Positions 15,813-25,077 are shown, numbered from the stretch's first letter. The stretch is 64,000 bases of DNA from Clostridiaceae bacterium BRH_c20a (GCA_000961765.1 LADT01000005.1:1-64000); one strand, 5' to 3'. The notes: a model not told the origin generated them from the sequence alone. Program-made: numbers and translations.

Positions 15813-16463
15813 TTATAGAAAACCATTTGCCGCTAAAAATTCTACGGAAATATCTTTACCCTTATCCTTAACTATTTTCTTATTTATAAAACTCTCTACA
15901 TACCTTGCTAGCATATCTACCTCTAAATTAACTATTTCCCCTACATTTTTTATACCTAACGTAGTCAACGACATAGTATGGGGAATTATTGATACAGTAA
16001 AATCTTTACTATCAACATCCACAACAGTAAGACTAATACCATCTATAGCAACAGATCCTTTATTAATGAGATAATGCAAAATAGTTTCCGGGGCCTCAAT
16101 TCGAATTACTATTGCTATATCGTGCCGTCTTTTCTCTACTATCCTGCCAACTCCATCAACATGGCCGCTTACTAAATGCCCCCCTAACCTATCATTCATT
16201 CTTAGAGCCCTTTCCAGATTGACCTTGTCACCAATTTTTAATTCCAGTAAATTAGTCTTCTTTAAGGTTTCCGCCATTACTTGAGCTTGAAAATCATCTT
16301 TGTTAAAATCTACAACTGTCAGACAAACCCCATTGACAGCTACACTGTCCCCAAGCTTTATATCCTCCCCGATAATTCCTCCAGCTATTTTTATTCGCGA
16401 AGAATCAGGCCCATTATATACTGCTTTTATAATACCCAATTCTTCAACAAGTCCTGTAAACAA
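15813..16463 (-). CDS. ribE: Riboflavin synthase, alpha chain
   Basis: 216 residues. I chose the TTG at 16463 because it gives the family N-terminus MFTGLVEELG and has AGGTGG 6 nt upstream; a longer reading to 16490 adds nine unlikely residues. Two homologous lumazine-binding domains are visible: the first with VNGVCLTVVDF and GGHLVSGHVDGVGRI, the second with DGISLTVVDV and IPHTMSLTTLG. The enzyme dismutates lumazine to riboflavin. It sits 21 bp upstream of ribBA and 272 bp downstream of ribD, a gap filled with repeats. Confidence 0.96.
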   Translation of the reverse strand: MFTGLVEELGIIKAVYNGPDSSRIKIAGGIIGEDIKLGDSVAVNGVCLTVVDFNKDDFQAQVMAETLKKTNLLELKIGDKVNLERALRMNDRLGGHLVSGHVDGVGRIVEKRRHDIAIVIRIEAPETILHYLINKGSVAIDGISLTVVDVDSKDFTVSIIPHTMSLTTLGIKNVGEIVNLEVDMLARYVESFINKKIVKDKGKDISVEFLAANGFL

Positions 16464-16735
16464 ATAATCACCACCTCTCGCTAAGAACAATAGTGCAGTG
16501 CTACAGTTCTACAGTTCTACAGTTCTACAGTGCTACAGAACAAATGAGTAGGTTAAGGTTAAGAAGAACCTACAAAGATAAAACATGCAATGATTGTGTC
16601 AGACGCACAATATTCACCCGCAAGTATTGTCAGACGAAGCATCTTATCCCGTTAGTAGTTTTCCGACGCAAAAGCTATCCTAATAGAATTGTCAATTCTG
16701 GGCACTGGTCACTGAGCACTGAGCACGGGTTTTTC
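16464..16735. repeat. Repeat-filled gap between ribD and ribE
   Basis: Holds a CTACAGTG/CTACAGTT tandem tract (16495-16538), a family E fragment (GTAGGTTAAGGTTAAG, 16547-16566) and a CACTGG-type tract (16698-16728). No ORF or promoter is convincing. The central 16570-16690 stretch looks like decayed unique sequence. Confidence 0.65.
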
Positions 16736-17836
16736 TCACTCTTCCACTGTTTCACTATAATATGGGTATGCTGTAACTAAAATATCCTCACCTATTTTTC
16801 TGATAGCTACATCCTTTAGCTTTAATGCATCCTCCAGTCGGGCAGGGCCTAAACCCCCTGCAAAACCGGGAGCAGACGATCCCCTTATAATTAAAGGGGC
16901 ATAAAATAGGTAAAACTTGTCTATCAGCTTTTCTTCTATAAGACTCCCACTCAAGGTTGCACCACCTTCTACTAGAATACTGGTTATTTCCCTGTCGCCT
17001 AGAATTTTAATAAGTTGTTTTAAATCTACCCTATCCCCACTATTCACTTCTAAGATTTCCGCCTTAGAAACCAACCTCTGATATTTTTCCCGAGGAGCAT
17101 CTTTGGTTGTAGCTATTATCGTGGGTGCTGTGGATTTTAAATTAAGGACCTTAGCCTCCGGTGAAATTGATAATTTACTATCAACTATTATCCTTATGGG
17201 ATCCTTCCCATTTTCTAGGCGGCAGGTAAGCTGAGGATCATCAACTAAAACTGTACCACTGCCGACCATAATAGCGTCGTACATATTTCTTAGCTTATGA
17301 CCGAAATTTCTAGCCTTCTCACCGGTAATCCACTGTGAATGCCCTTCTCGAGTAGCAATTTTTCCATCCAGGGATGATGCTGATTTCAATACTACATAAG
17401 GTAACTTGGTGATTATATATTTAAAAAAGACTTCGTTTAACCTTCTCGCCTCCTGCTCCTTAATCCCTGTCACTACATTTAAGCCCATATTCCTTAGCCT
17501 CATAATTCCTTGTCCAGCAACTAAAGGGTTAGGGTCCAAGACAGCCACATAGACATTTTTTAGCTTAGCTGCAATTATTGCCTCAGTACAGGGCGGAGTT
17601 CGTCCAAAATGATTACAGGGTTCTAATGTCACGTAAAGGTCTGCATCTTGAGCCTTTTCTCCAGCCTCTAATAAAGCAATCCTTTCGGCATGGGGTGTCC
17701 CCGCCTTTTTATGATAACCCTGTCCAATAATTTTATTATCCTTTACTATCACCGCACCAACTAAAGGGTTTGGGCTTGTCCTTCCCGCTGCTTTTTGGGC
17801 TAATTCCAAAGCTAACTCCATATACTTTTCATCCAT
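16736..17836 (-). CDS. ribD: Bifunctional riboflavin deaminase/reductase
   Basis: 366 residues from the ATG at 17836 (AGGAGG 6 nt upstream); the open frame upstream is repeat-derived. The N-terminal deaminase carries HAERIALLEAG (HAE zinc motif) and LEPCNHFGRTPPCTEAI (PCxxxGxxxxC). The C-terminal reductase carries SSLDGKIATREGHSQWITG and the NADPH-binding ILVEGGATLSGS. It catalyses the second and third steps after GTP opening. First gene of the operon, about 500 bp downstream of the FMN riboswitch. The 3-prime end lies in CACTGTTTCACT-type sequence near the repeats. Confidence 0.96.
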   Translation of the reverse strand: MDEKYMELALELAQKAAGRTSPNPLVGAVIVKDNKIIGQGYHKKAGTPHAERIALLEAGEKAQDADLYVTLEPCNHFGRTPPCTEAIIAAKLKNVYVAVLDPNPLVAGQGIMRLRNMGLNVVTGIKEQEARRLNEVFFKYIITKLPYVVLKSASSLDGKIATREGHSQWITGEKARNFGHKLRNMYDAIMVGSGTVLVDDPQLTCRLENGKDPIRIIVDSKLSISPEAKVLNLKSTAPTIIATTKDAPREKYQRLVSKAEILEVNSGDRVDLKQLIKILGDREITSILVEGGATLSGSLIEEKLIDKFYLFYAPLIIRGSSAPGFAGGLGPARLEDALKLKDVAIRKIGEDILVTAYPYYSETVEE

Positions 17837-18254
17837 GGTTGACCTCCTGATATTAGTGACTGGTGACTGGTGACTAGTTATAGGCAATTTTGCGGGTTTC
17901 GTGCCCAGTGACCAGTGTCCAGTGCCCAGAAAAATCATTTTAATAACTACGTCCTTTTATACATTCACTTATTTCTTTCTTTTCTCCCCTGTCATCGCGA
18001 GCGTAGTGTGGCGGTCTCCTACCCAAGAGATTGCCACAGGCGTTACACTCACCACGATATACGTAATCATACCAGTCATCCTGAGCGATAGCGAAGGATC
18101 TTACGCAGTGAAGAATCTTAAGATCCTTCGGTCGTTCCTCCCTCAGGATGACACAGCAACAATCAGTAGAGAAATGACAAGATATTATACTATTTTTTCA
18201 TATTTTGTTGGTGAGCTTGCATCATGTATGTCTATCGACTATCTTCTATGGACT
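17837..18254. repeat. Composite repeat block between riboswitch and ribD
   Basis: A GTGACTGGTGACTGG tract (17852-17931), then family B (17991-18037, GTCATCGCGAGCGTAGTG) and a complete family A element (18075-18152). This is the same B-A composite as 3905-4072. It lies inside the transcribed leader of the rib operon. The 135-codon plus-strand frame here is not a gene. Confidence 0.8.
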
Positions 18255-18293
18255 AAAAAAAGGCTCCTGAAGAATAGTTTCTTCAGGAGCTTA
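18255..18293 (-). terminator. Riboswitch-controlled intrinsic terminator
   Basis: A perfect 12-bp stem, GCTCCTGAAGAA / TTCTTCAGGAGC with a 4-nt loop, followed on the minus strand by CTTTTTTT. It sits 55 nt downstream of the FMN aptamer and is its probable expression platform. Confidence 0.9.
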
Positions 18294-18345
18294 AATGTAC
18301 ATAAGTAAAGACATTTATCCCATTAGAATATAGTGGAATAAAAAT

Positions 18346-18473
18346 CCGTCTTCTCCCATCCAGACTATACTGTCGGCACTGGAATCACACCAGTTCATGC
18401 CAAAAAAATGGCTCGCGGGCTATACCGCCGGTCAGGAATTGAAAGCCTTAGCTTTCTCACCATGCCCCGAAGA
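18346..18473 (-). ncRNA. FMN riboswitch (RFN element)
   Basis: The minus strand carries the conserved RFN blocks in order: CTTCGGGGCATGGTGA, CCTGACCGGCGGTATAGCCC, GAGCC, GATTCCAGTGCCGACAGTA and TAGTCTGGATGGGAGAAG. Family knowledge: FMN binding favours the terminator and shuts off riboflavin synthesis. It precedes ribD, but a repeat block of about 420 bp separates its terminator from the first codon. Confidence 0.95.
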
Positions 18474-18608
18474 AAAATATTAAGTTAGAATTAAAAAAAC
18501 ATATCTTAGCCACAGATAAACACAGATCTCGACTATAGACTATCGACCATTGACCATTAACCATATACACATATAATACCCTAAGAAAAGGATCAATTCA
18601 AGTTTTCA

Positions 18609-18649
18609 ATTCTACATTCTACATTCTACATTCTACATTCTACATTCTA
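18609..18649. repeat. ATTCTAC tandem repeat
   Basis: Six near-perfect copies of the 7-nt unit TTCTACA, just beyond the fetB stop codon. Confidence 0.85.
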
Positions 18650-18664
18650 AATTTATTTTCTAGT

Positions 18665-19444
18665 TTAGCTAATGAGCTGACTGTACTTATTAAAAAAAGT
18701 CTTATAAGCCAGCTGGACGAAGATAAAGACAGTTAAGGATACACAGCCCACTATTCCTAGCATAATAGCTATTTGATATTCAATGGCAATTAAGGGGGAA
18801 ATTCCTGATAAAATCTGTCCTGTCATCATTCCAGGCAGGAAAACTATACCCATTCCAACCATAGAATTTAATGTTGGTAAAATAGCTGCATCAAAGGAAT
18901 TGTTAACTATATCCTTACAGGCCATCTGGGGAGTAGCCCCTAGCATTAGAGCTCCCTCTAGCAGGTGTTTTTTAGAATACATTCCGTCAACCAGACGATC
19001 TACGCCGAGGGCAATACCTGTCATGGAATTACCAATCATCATCCCTGCTATTGTTATAAAGTATCGGGGCTCATACCAAGGCGACAGTCCTAAAACAACC
19101 AGAACAAAATAAAACTGTCCTATTAGGGTACCGGTTACCAGTGATAAGGCAATAACCTTTTTCAAATCAACGGAAAGGTCCCTTTTTACTCTTTGGAAAA
19201 TATTTATTATGGCGAATATCTCCATAACAATTATTATTACTACCGTATATATTACATGACTATTTTCAAAAACATAGGCAAGGAGATAGCCTACTAATAC
19301 TAGTTGGAGAGTCATCCGAATGCTACCTACTAATATTTCTTTTTCCCTGGGAATTCCCTTAATTTTAACTATGATAAAAAGTATTAATACAAATATATAA
19401 GCTGATATTAACTGGATTAGGGTCAGGTCAATAATATTTTCCAT
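18665..19444 (-). CDS. fetB: FetB-like ABC permease (UPF0014)
   Basis: 259 residues and about seven hydrophobic segments, the usual FetB size. Family signatures: RMTLQLVLVGYLL near residue 43, GMMIGNSMTGIALGVDRL (about 134-151), and VGMGIVFLPGMMTGQILSG. Role: with FetA it forms an ABC transporter linked in Escherichia coli to iron export and peroxide tolerance. It starts 3 bp after the fetA stop, with AAAGGAG upstream. Its role as exporter in this anaerobe is inferred from the family. Confidence 0.92.
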   Translation of the reverse strand: MENIIDLTLIQLISAYIFVLILFIIVKIKGIPREKEILVGSIRMTLQLVLVGYLLAYVFENSHVIYTVVIIIVMEIFAIINIFQRVKRDLSVDLKKVIALSLVTGTLIGQFYFVLVVLGLSPWYEPRYFITIAGMMIGNSMTGIALGVDRLVDGMYSKKHLLEGALMLGATPQMACKDIVNNSFDAAILPTLNSMVGMGIVFLPGMMTGQILSGISPLIAIEYQIAIMLGIVGCVSLTVFIFVQLAYKTFFNKYSQLIS

Positions 19445-19447
19445 TTT

Positions 19448-20086
19448 TTATAACTCCTTTGCTGATAAAACCAAACCATTTTTAAGTTCAATCAAATAAT
19501 CACCATATTTTCGGGCAATTTTCTTGGCATGGGTAATCATCACAAGGGTTTTTTTATTTTTCCTGACATCTTTAACCATGCTCTCAATTACTAACTCCTC
19601 AGTTTCTTCATCCATAGCAGAAGAGGGCTCATCTAATAAAAAAACCTCAGGATTCATCAATAATACCCGCCCTAAGGCCAAGCGCTGCTTTTCTCCGCCT
19701 GATAATTGCTCTGCAAGATTTGCAAGGGGTTTTCTCAGATTAACCTGTTCTAATACTTCTTGTAACTTTTCATCATCAACTAGGGGCTTTTCGGCAAATT
19801 TTAAACCTATTAATAAATTATCCTTTACTGTTCCCGAAAATATGGCAGGATCTTGAGCCAGCATTATAACCTTACGCCTTAATTCAACCGGATCTATATT
19901 ATATATAGAATGACTTTTATAGAGGATATCCCCCTCATCACAAGAGATCAAGTTATTTAACAACTTTAATAAGGTTGTTTTCCCGCTGCCGCTTTCTCCC
20001 ACAATGCAGGTAATCTTTTCTTGGGGTATATCTAATTTTTTTATATTTAAAATGTTTTTATATTTTACATTTTCTAAGGAAAACAC
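19448..20086 (-). CDS. fetA: FetA-like ABC transporter ATP-binding protein
   Basis: 212 residues from the GTG at 20086, chosen for GGAGG 6 nt upstream; the TTG at 20113 would add nine Arg/Lys-rich residues without a site. Walker A GESGSGKTT, signature LSGGEKQRLALGR, and Walker B VFLLDEPSSAMDEETE are all present. It is paired with FetB downstream. A TGATAAT half-site (20116-20122) in the short promoter region resembles half of a Fur box, but the other half is degenerate. Confidence 0.92.
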   Translation of the reverse strand: MFSLENVKYKNILNIKKLDIPQEKITCIVGESGSGKTTLLKLLNNLISCDEGDILYKSHSIYNIDPVELRRKVIMLAQDPAIFSGTVKDNLLIGLKFAEKPLVDDEKLQEVLEQVNLRKPLANLAEQLSGGEKQRLALGRVLLMNPEVFLLDEPSSAMDEETEELVIESMVKDVRKNKKTLVMITHAKKIARKYGDYLIELKNGLVLSAKEL

Positions 20087-20141
20087 AGCCAGCCTCCTAC
20101 ATCTCTTCTTCAATTAATGATAATAATACCACATAATTGCG

Positions 20142-20168
20142 AAAAAAAGATACCTGAATCAGGTATCT
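20142..20168 (-). terminator. Terminator of the 41-residue zinc-ribbon gene
   Basis: Stem AGATACCTG / CAGGTATCT with a 3-nt loop, then TTTTTTT on the minus strand, abutting the stop codon. Confidence 0.85.
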
Positions 20169-20294
20169 CTAACCGTGTATTAAGGCTGGCAGGCATTTAA
20201 CGCAAACTCTTTCTTCTTTACCATCTACTTCAATTTTTACTAGCGGTCTATCTTTACTACCTGCTTCACAGTTCATACATTTACCTTCAGACAT
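20169..20294 (-). CDS. 41-residue zinc-ribbon-like protein
   Basis: A small gene below the usual ORF cut-off. It encodes 41 residues with two CxxC pairs, CMNC (residues 6-9) and CVKC (31-34), around a basic strand KDRPLVKIEVDGKEERV, and ends LPALIHG. AAAGGAGA lies 6 nt before the ATG, and the stop abuts a strong terminator; both support a real, separately ended transcript. The CxxC-x21-CxxC pattern predicts one bound zinc (or a rubredoxin-like iron). I do not recognise a named family. It lies between fetA and the molybdopterin oxidoreductase on the same strand, but the terminator separates it from fetA. Confidence 0.82.
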   Translation of the reverse strand: MSEGKCMNCEAGSKDRPLVKIEVDGKEERVCVKCLPALIHG

Positions 20295-20359
20295 AATAAA
20301 GTCTCCTTTCCAACTTGGAAATCTATAACCTTATCATTTGCGTAATGCTTAAAAATTAT

Positions 20360-22360
20360 TTATTCTAAACTCTCTACATCCACTTTTGTATCATAGAAAG
20401 TACTACCTTGAGCCTGGTCAGTTAACCGTTGGGAGGTTAAAGCATTAACTGACCTGTCCCCGGGGCAGTCCCTAAGCCAAAAGACTCCTTCAGATACTAC
20501 TATACCGGCAGGAACTTGAGGAGTTATTTTTAAAATAAAAGCTACCTTTCCCCGTTCATTAAAAGCTGACACCTTTTCGCCATCAGAAAATCCTTTTACC
20601 CCAGCATCCTCCGGATGCATCAGCAAATACATATTTTCCTTTTTCTCCACTAACTCCTTTTGTTCGTTAAAGGATGAGTTTAAGGAGTAGATACTAGGGG
20701 AATTAACAAACCAGTATTGAGCATTATCACCATGGGGTTTGAGATATTTAGGTAATGGCTCTTCCTCCTTGTTATTAAAGATTACAATTTTACCGGAAGG
20801 TGTCTTAAACTTAGTCTTATAGTTCTCCGGCAGCGGCAGCTCAACAGGATATCCTGCCGACAGTTTCTCTAAATCCACTTGGGCAAGCCAAGGTGTTGGT
20901 GATTCTAGAAGTTGTTTTATCATATCACCTGCGGTCTGATTAAAATAAGGCTCATCAAAATTTTGAGCCTGGGCTAGTAACGCAAATACTTCCCAGTTAG
21001 ATTTGGCCTCCCCTAATGCTTCAATAACAGCATCCGCCTTTTGCACACAATAATGACCATATGAGCGATAGATATCAGGCTGCTCCAATGATGTAGTAGC
21101 TGGAAGTATAAGATCGGCATAAATTGCTGTATCTGTCATAAATCTTTCATGGACAACGGTAAATAAATCTTTCCGCATGAGCCCTTTAATCACCATATTT
21201 TGATCAGGTGTTACCGCTACGGGATTGGACTGATAAACATAAAGACTCATCACAGGCGGGGCTACAGTTTTATTCAAGGCATCCCCTAACTGGTTCATAT
21301 TGATTTTTCTAGTTGTTTCTTTCGAGAAATCTTCTCTAGTAACTTTCCTGGTATCTAAAGCGGAGGAAGTAGAAAGATTGGCCAAAAGCCCGCCACCCGG
21401 CTTAGCCCAGGCACCGACTAAAGCCGGCAAACAGGTGATAGAACGAACTGTCATCGCACCATTACAGTAACGGGATAGACCACTTCCTAAGCTGATAAAG
21501 GGCGCCTTTGACTTAGCATAAAGGTGAGCCATTTCTTCAATTAAGCTACTTTTTAATCCTGTAAGCTCACTCACCTTTTCTGGGGTATATTCCTCTAGTC
21601 TTTCTTGAAATTCAGTAAAACCTTGCACATGCTCATTAATAAACTGCTCATCAATTAATCCATCTCGAACTATCACGTGCATCATACCTAAGGCTAAAGC
21701 CCCGTCACTACCCGGCTTCACGAGCATAACCCGATCGCTAACCTTTGCTGTAGGAGTTTCATAAGTTTCAATTAACCACACTTTTGCTCCCTTTTTCTTT
21801 GCAACCCGAACATTTTGAAGGAAATGAATATTTGTTGCCATAGCATTTGTTCCCCAAAGGATAATCAGATCACTATGTAAGACTTGGTCAGGATGGGGGG
21901 CCAGTGTAGAGCCCATTACAGCAGCCCAGCCATAGCCTTTAGCTGAAGCACAAATAGTCCTCTCAAGACGGGAAGCCCCCAGACGGTTGAAAAAAGCTTC
22001 ACCACAGTTGCGCTGAACAATTCCCATAGTTCCGGCATAGGAATACGGGAGAATAGCTTCAGCACCATATTCTGAAATAATGTGCTGCCACCGTTCGTTT
22101 ATGATTTGGATAGCCTCATCCCAGGTTATCGGCTCAAAGTTATCGCTTCCCTTAGGGCCTTTTTGCAATAATGGGCGTGTTAGCCTTTCTGGGGAATACA
22201 CAGTTTTTTCATAATGAACCATTTTCGGGCATAAAGTACCCCGGGTATAGGGATGGTCTGGGTCTCCTTTAACCTTAATCACTTTTTTGTTAACTACTTC
22301 TATTAGAAGACCGCAGGTATCGGGGCAATCATAGGGACAAACTGACCTTTTAATTTCCAT
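20360..22360 (-). CDS. Molybdopterin-dependent oxidoreductase (DMSO reductase family, YoaE-like)
   Basis: 666 residues. An N-terminal [4Fe-4S] motif CPYDCPDTCG with a fourth Cys in RGTLCPKMV is followed by the molybdopterin domains (ITWDEAIQIINERW, WGTNAMATNIHF, KPGSDGALALGMMH). The C-terminal molydop_binding barrel contains LLMHPEDAGVKGFSDGEKV. Length and layout fit the single-subunit YoaE-like group. No Fe-S or membrane subunit gene is adjacent, so the electron partner and substrate are unknown. I chose the ATG at 22360 (AAGGTG upstream); reading to 22384 would overlap the preceding gene. It follows the DUF4129 gene by 17 bp, though the functions look unrelated. Confidence 0.9.
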   Translation of the reverse strand: MEIKRSVCPYDCPDTCGLLIEVVNKKVIKVKGDPDHPYTRGTLCPKMVHYEKTVYSPERLTRPLLQKGPKGSDNFEPITWDEAIQIINERWQHIISEYGAEAILPYSYAGTMGIVQRNCGEAFFNRLGASRLERTICASAKGYGWAAVMGSTLAPHPDQVLHSDLIILWGTNAMATNIHFLQNVRVAKKKGAKVWLIETYETPTAKVSDRVMLVKPGSDGALALGMMHVIVRDGLIDEQFINEHVQGFTEFQERLEEYTPEKVSELTGLKSSLIEEMAHLYAKSKAPFISLGSGLSRYCNGAMTVRSITCLPALVGAWAKPGGGLLANLSTSSALDTRKVTREDFSKETTRKINMNQLGDALNKTVAPPVMSLYVYQSNPVAVTPDQNMVIKGLMRKDLFTVVHERFMTDTAIYADLILPATTSLEQPDIYRSYGHYCVQKADAVIEALGEAKSNWEVFALLAQAQNFDEPYFNQTAGDMIKQLLESPTPWLAQVDLEKLSAGYPVELPLPENYKTKFKTPSGKIVIFNNKEEEPLPKYLKPHGDNAQYWFVNSPSIYSLNSSFNEQKELVEKKENMYLLMHPEDAGVKGFSDGEKVSAFNERGKVAFILKITPQVPAGIVVSEGVFWLRDCPGDRSVNALTSQRLTDQAQGSTFYDTKVDVESLE

Positions 22361-22377
22361 ATTCACCTTATTTCCCC

Positions 22378-23700
22378 CTAACATAATTTTAGTAAGCCAG
22401 ACAAATATAATTCTCTCAAGGAATTTTTTAATTGTTTATAGGTTTCCTGACCAGGGTTTTTATTACCATATTTATAAGCAACATAGCAATCAGTAATTAC
22501 TTTAAGATTAATTTTTTGTTGTGGAAAATGCTTCGATAAACGCTGACAATATTCATAAGGAGTCTCCTGCTTCTCCCGGGGATATTTCCGGAAAGCACCC
22601 CAATATAGTAGAGCATTATAAGACTCAAACACACTTATTTTATGGGGGAGAAAAATGAGTATAAATACCCCCACTTTAACTAAGTATTCTCTAAAACTAT
22701 TTAGTATGCTCTTTAGCCAGGACGTAAAATTTTCTTCGACATGTTTTCCTTTTTGGTTGGCATTTTCTACTTTCAGAAGTTTTAAAAGTATCTTCTTTAT
22801 TAAATACAAAATAAGTAGAGCTACTATTATTAAGATTACGCCAATTATAGCCCAACCTATTATTCTAAAAATATATTCCAACCACATAGGCATAACACCG
22901 GCTTTATAAGTAAGGGAATCTTGAGTGTTGTTGACTGCTGGCAAAGAAGTTCCTCGATCGCGAATTAAATTAGTCCTTTTAAACAGGAAAATTAAAATTC
23001 TTGCTAATATATCTCTAGCGAAGATAAGTACTGGGGTAGCAATCTTATATATTATTCCTGCTACATGTTTCATAAAGGGGAGCAATAAACTTACCGTCAA
23101 GGCTAAGGGAATTAGAACTATAGCTGCAAATACTAAACCTGACCAAGAAGATGCTAATCTTTCTTCTTCCCATTTAGTTAGCGATAAAGTCCCGGCACTA
23201 CAAAGAAAAAATAAAATTAAACTGAATATTCCATTGGATATAGAAGTAGCTAAAAGGGAGTCCAGTAAAAAAATTATAAAGATTAGAGCTAAACCCAATT
23301 CAAAACGGCTAACTGCCACAGAATAATTGGGTATTTTTCTAGTTATCAGCATAGTTCTAGTCCAAATCCATAAAACTAACAGCACTAAATTCCATTTTTG
23401 CAATAGACTCTTTAAGCCGTCTTCAAGAGAAAAAAGCAAGGGCAACCAAACTAGCCAGAGGATTATAGCCCCAACTATTAATGCATAAACTATAATTTTG
23501 GTTAATATCCGCATTTTTTTGTTATATAGGATTTTATTTACTAAAACCGATGAAATAGCTATTATGGCTACAATCCAAATTGGGATTATTGCCATTGAAG
23601 GTGTTTCTAAACCAACAGCTATTAAATAGTATAAAGGATAAAGATAACCAATCTCAGCCATTACAGTTAGTAGTACATATTGAAATTTGCTATATCCCAT
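22378..23700 (-). CDS. Membrane protein with C-terminal DUF4129
   Basis: 440 residues. About nine hydrophobic segments fill residues 1-345. A cytoplasmic C-terminal DUF4129 domain (about 365-435) has the typical KYPREKQETPYEYCQRLSKHF core. In most genomes DUF4129 is the tail of a TgpA-type transglutaminase encoded beside MoxR and DUF58 genes. Here no transglutaminase core (Cys-His-Asp) is visible, so this is a core-less version or a separate partner. GGAGGTG precedes the ATG. A repeat-filled gap of 296 bp separates it from the DUF58 gene. Confidence 0.78.
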   Translation of the reverse strand: MGYSKFQYVLLTVMAEIGYLYPLYYLIAVGLETPSMAIIPIWIVAIIAISSVLVNKILYNKKMRILTKIIVYALIVGAIILWLVWLPLLFSLEDGLKSLLQKWNLVLLVLWIWTRTMLITRKIPNYSVAVSRFELGLALIFIIFLLDSLLATSISNGIFSLILFFLCSAGTLSLTKWEEERLASSWSGLVFAAIVLIPLALTVSLLLPFMKHVAGIIYKIATPVLIFARDILARILIFLFKRTNLIRDRGTSLPAVNNTQDSLTYKAGVMPMWLEYIFRIIGWAIIGVILIIVALLILYLIKKILLKLLKVENANQKGKHVEENFTSWLKSILNSFREYLVKVGVFILIFLPHKISVFESYNALLYWGAFRKYPREKQETPYEYCQRLSKHFPQQKINLKVITDCYVAYKYGNKNPGQETYKQLKNSLRELYLSGLLKLC

Positions 23701-23996
23701 TGAACACCTCCGATCTCTAAGGTTGAGGCTGAGGTTGAGGTTGAGGTTAAGGTTAAGGTTGAGGCTAAGATTAGAATTAAAGATTTCGCCCCTACGTTCG
23801 CTAGCTTCTGCTTCGCTAGATTTAACTGCAAAATCTAACTTTTCTCAACCTTAACCTTAAATCCCTGGTCCCTGGGCACCGAGCACTGGGCACTGGGCAC
23901 TGGTCCCTGGTCCCTGGTCCCTGATCACGATACCGCGAAAATTGCCCTCACACAACCAGTAACCAGTCACTTCCTACAGACGCGCACTGCGCGCCC
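23701..23996. repeat. Repeat-filled gap in the MoxR/DUF58 cluster
   Basis: GGTTGAGG/GGTTAAGG hexamer-like tandem units (23716-23772), a CTTCGCTAG family E fragment (23787-23822), a CACTGGGCACTGGTCCCTGG tract (23869-23930), and GCGCACTGCGCGC just before the DUF58 stop codon. No gene. Confidence 0.7.
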
Positions 23997-25076
23997 CTAC
24001 AAATATACCACATGCCTTATCCCAACTGGTGCTGGAATGGAAGGGGATTTGCTAATTATTATTAGGGTAGTCCCCCATGTAATACTGTTCCTTTCGACTT
24101 GGAGCATTTCCCTTAGTTCACCTAGAGGATTAAACTCCAATCGAGCCAACTTTTCTAAAACTAAGGTAGTCTGACTGGGGCCCTGGTTTATCGGTATTGA
24201 TACTCCACCAAGTAATCCCTTTTGCGAAGCATTTACCACTAAACCAAAGGGAACTCTATTTTCATCTGCCCAAACTGCCAAAGAAGCAGCTTTTGAAAGG
24301 GCCTTTTCAAACCCTATCTCATCCTCTTGGGCGAAAAAGTCGACCGCATCTACCGCTACTAACAATTTTATATCCGCTGAAGGTTCCAATAATTTAGCTA
24401 ACAAATGGTCTTTATTGATGCTGGCCTTCCAATGAATAAGCCGAGCAGGCATTTCAGGTGTATAATCACGTAATCCTGCCACCCGCAAAGGATCTGGAAG
24501 AATAGGCCGTCGATCTGCCCGTTCTCCTATTAAATCTGCTGCTTTAATTCCTAAGCCCTCTAAAGGTACAATCTCCGGATAGATAAAAAGTTCCTCAGAC
24601 TCCCTTAAAATAAATTGGGAATAATAAAGACCTAACCCGTCCCTGGAATTAATCTCTAGCTCTGGCAGAGGGTAATATCCCCTTTTAAGACCTGGTATCT
24701 CCGATGTTTCCCTTTTAGAAGCATAACCCTTCAAAGCTACTGTTTTAGTAATATCTTGGCTTAATTCCTGGGGTAGTTTTTGCTTATATTGGATAATGAT
24801 GGGTAGCATTTTGTTATTGTTAATTTTTATGTGGAGGTTGGCCTTTTCACCAGGGAAAAGGCGTCTAGGAGTAAGTTCCCTGGTCACAGTGAGCTTTTTT
24901 AATCCCAGCTTGCTCCACCACCAGGCGCTCTCTGTAATTATCAATAAAAATAAGATTATAACCGCTGGAAACCAGATCGAATTATATAAAAGTATTACTA
25001 AGATTATGAATAGAATAACCCTGATAAAACCAATGGCAAATATCGAGGTAAATGGTAAATACGGCCCGTTGTTCAC
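23997..25076 (-). CDS. DUF58 domain protein
   Basis: 359 residues. Two N-terminal membrane helices (about 14-45) are followed by a beta-rich region and the DUF58 core: GERADRRPILPDPLRVAGLR, DYTPEMPARLIHWKAS (the RxIxW motif) and LLVAVDAVD (vWA-like strand). DUF58 proteins are encoded with MoxR ATPases and are thought to act in assembly or remodelling of surface or secreted complexes. It begins with GTG overlapping the MoxR stop region. The stop codon lies in repeat-like GC-rich sequence, so the natural C-terminus may have been altered, although the length is typical. Confidence 0.88.
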   Translation of the reverse strand: MNNGPYLPFTSIFAIGFIRVILFIILVILLYNSIWFPAVIILFLLIITESAWWWSKLGLKKLTVTRELTPRRLFPGEKANLHIKINNNKMLPIIIQYKQKLPQELSQDITKTVALKGYASKRETSEIPGLKRGYYPLPELEINSRDGLGLYYSQFILRESEELFIYPEIVPLEGLGIKAADLIGERADRRPILPDPLRVAGLRDYTPEMPARLIHWKASINKDHLLAKLLEPSADIKLLVAVDAVDFFAQEDEIGFEKALSKAASLAVWADENRVPFGLVVNASQKGLLGGVSIPINQGPSQTTLVLEKLARLEFNPLGELREMLQVERNSITWGTTLIIISKSPSIPAPVGIRHVVYL

Positions 25077-25077
25077 T

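Noticed and set aside
17901-18308. 135-codon plus-strand ORF
   Set aside because: It runs through repeat families B and A and the riboswitch terminator, has no ribosome site, and is antisense to the rib leader.
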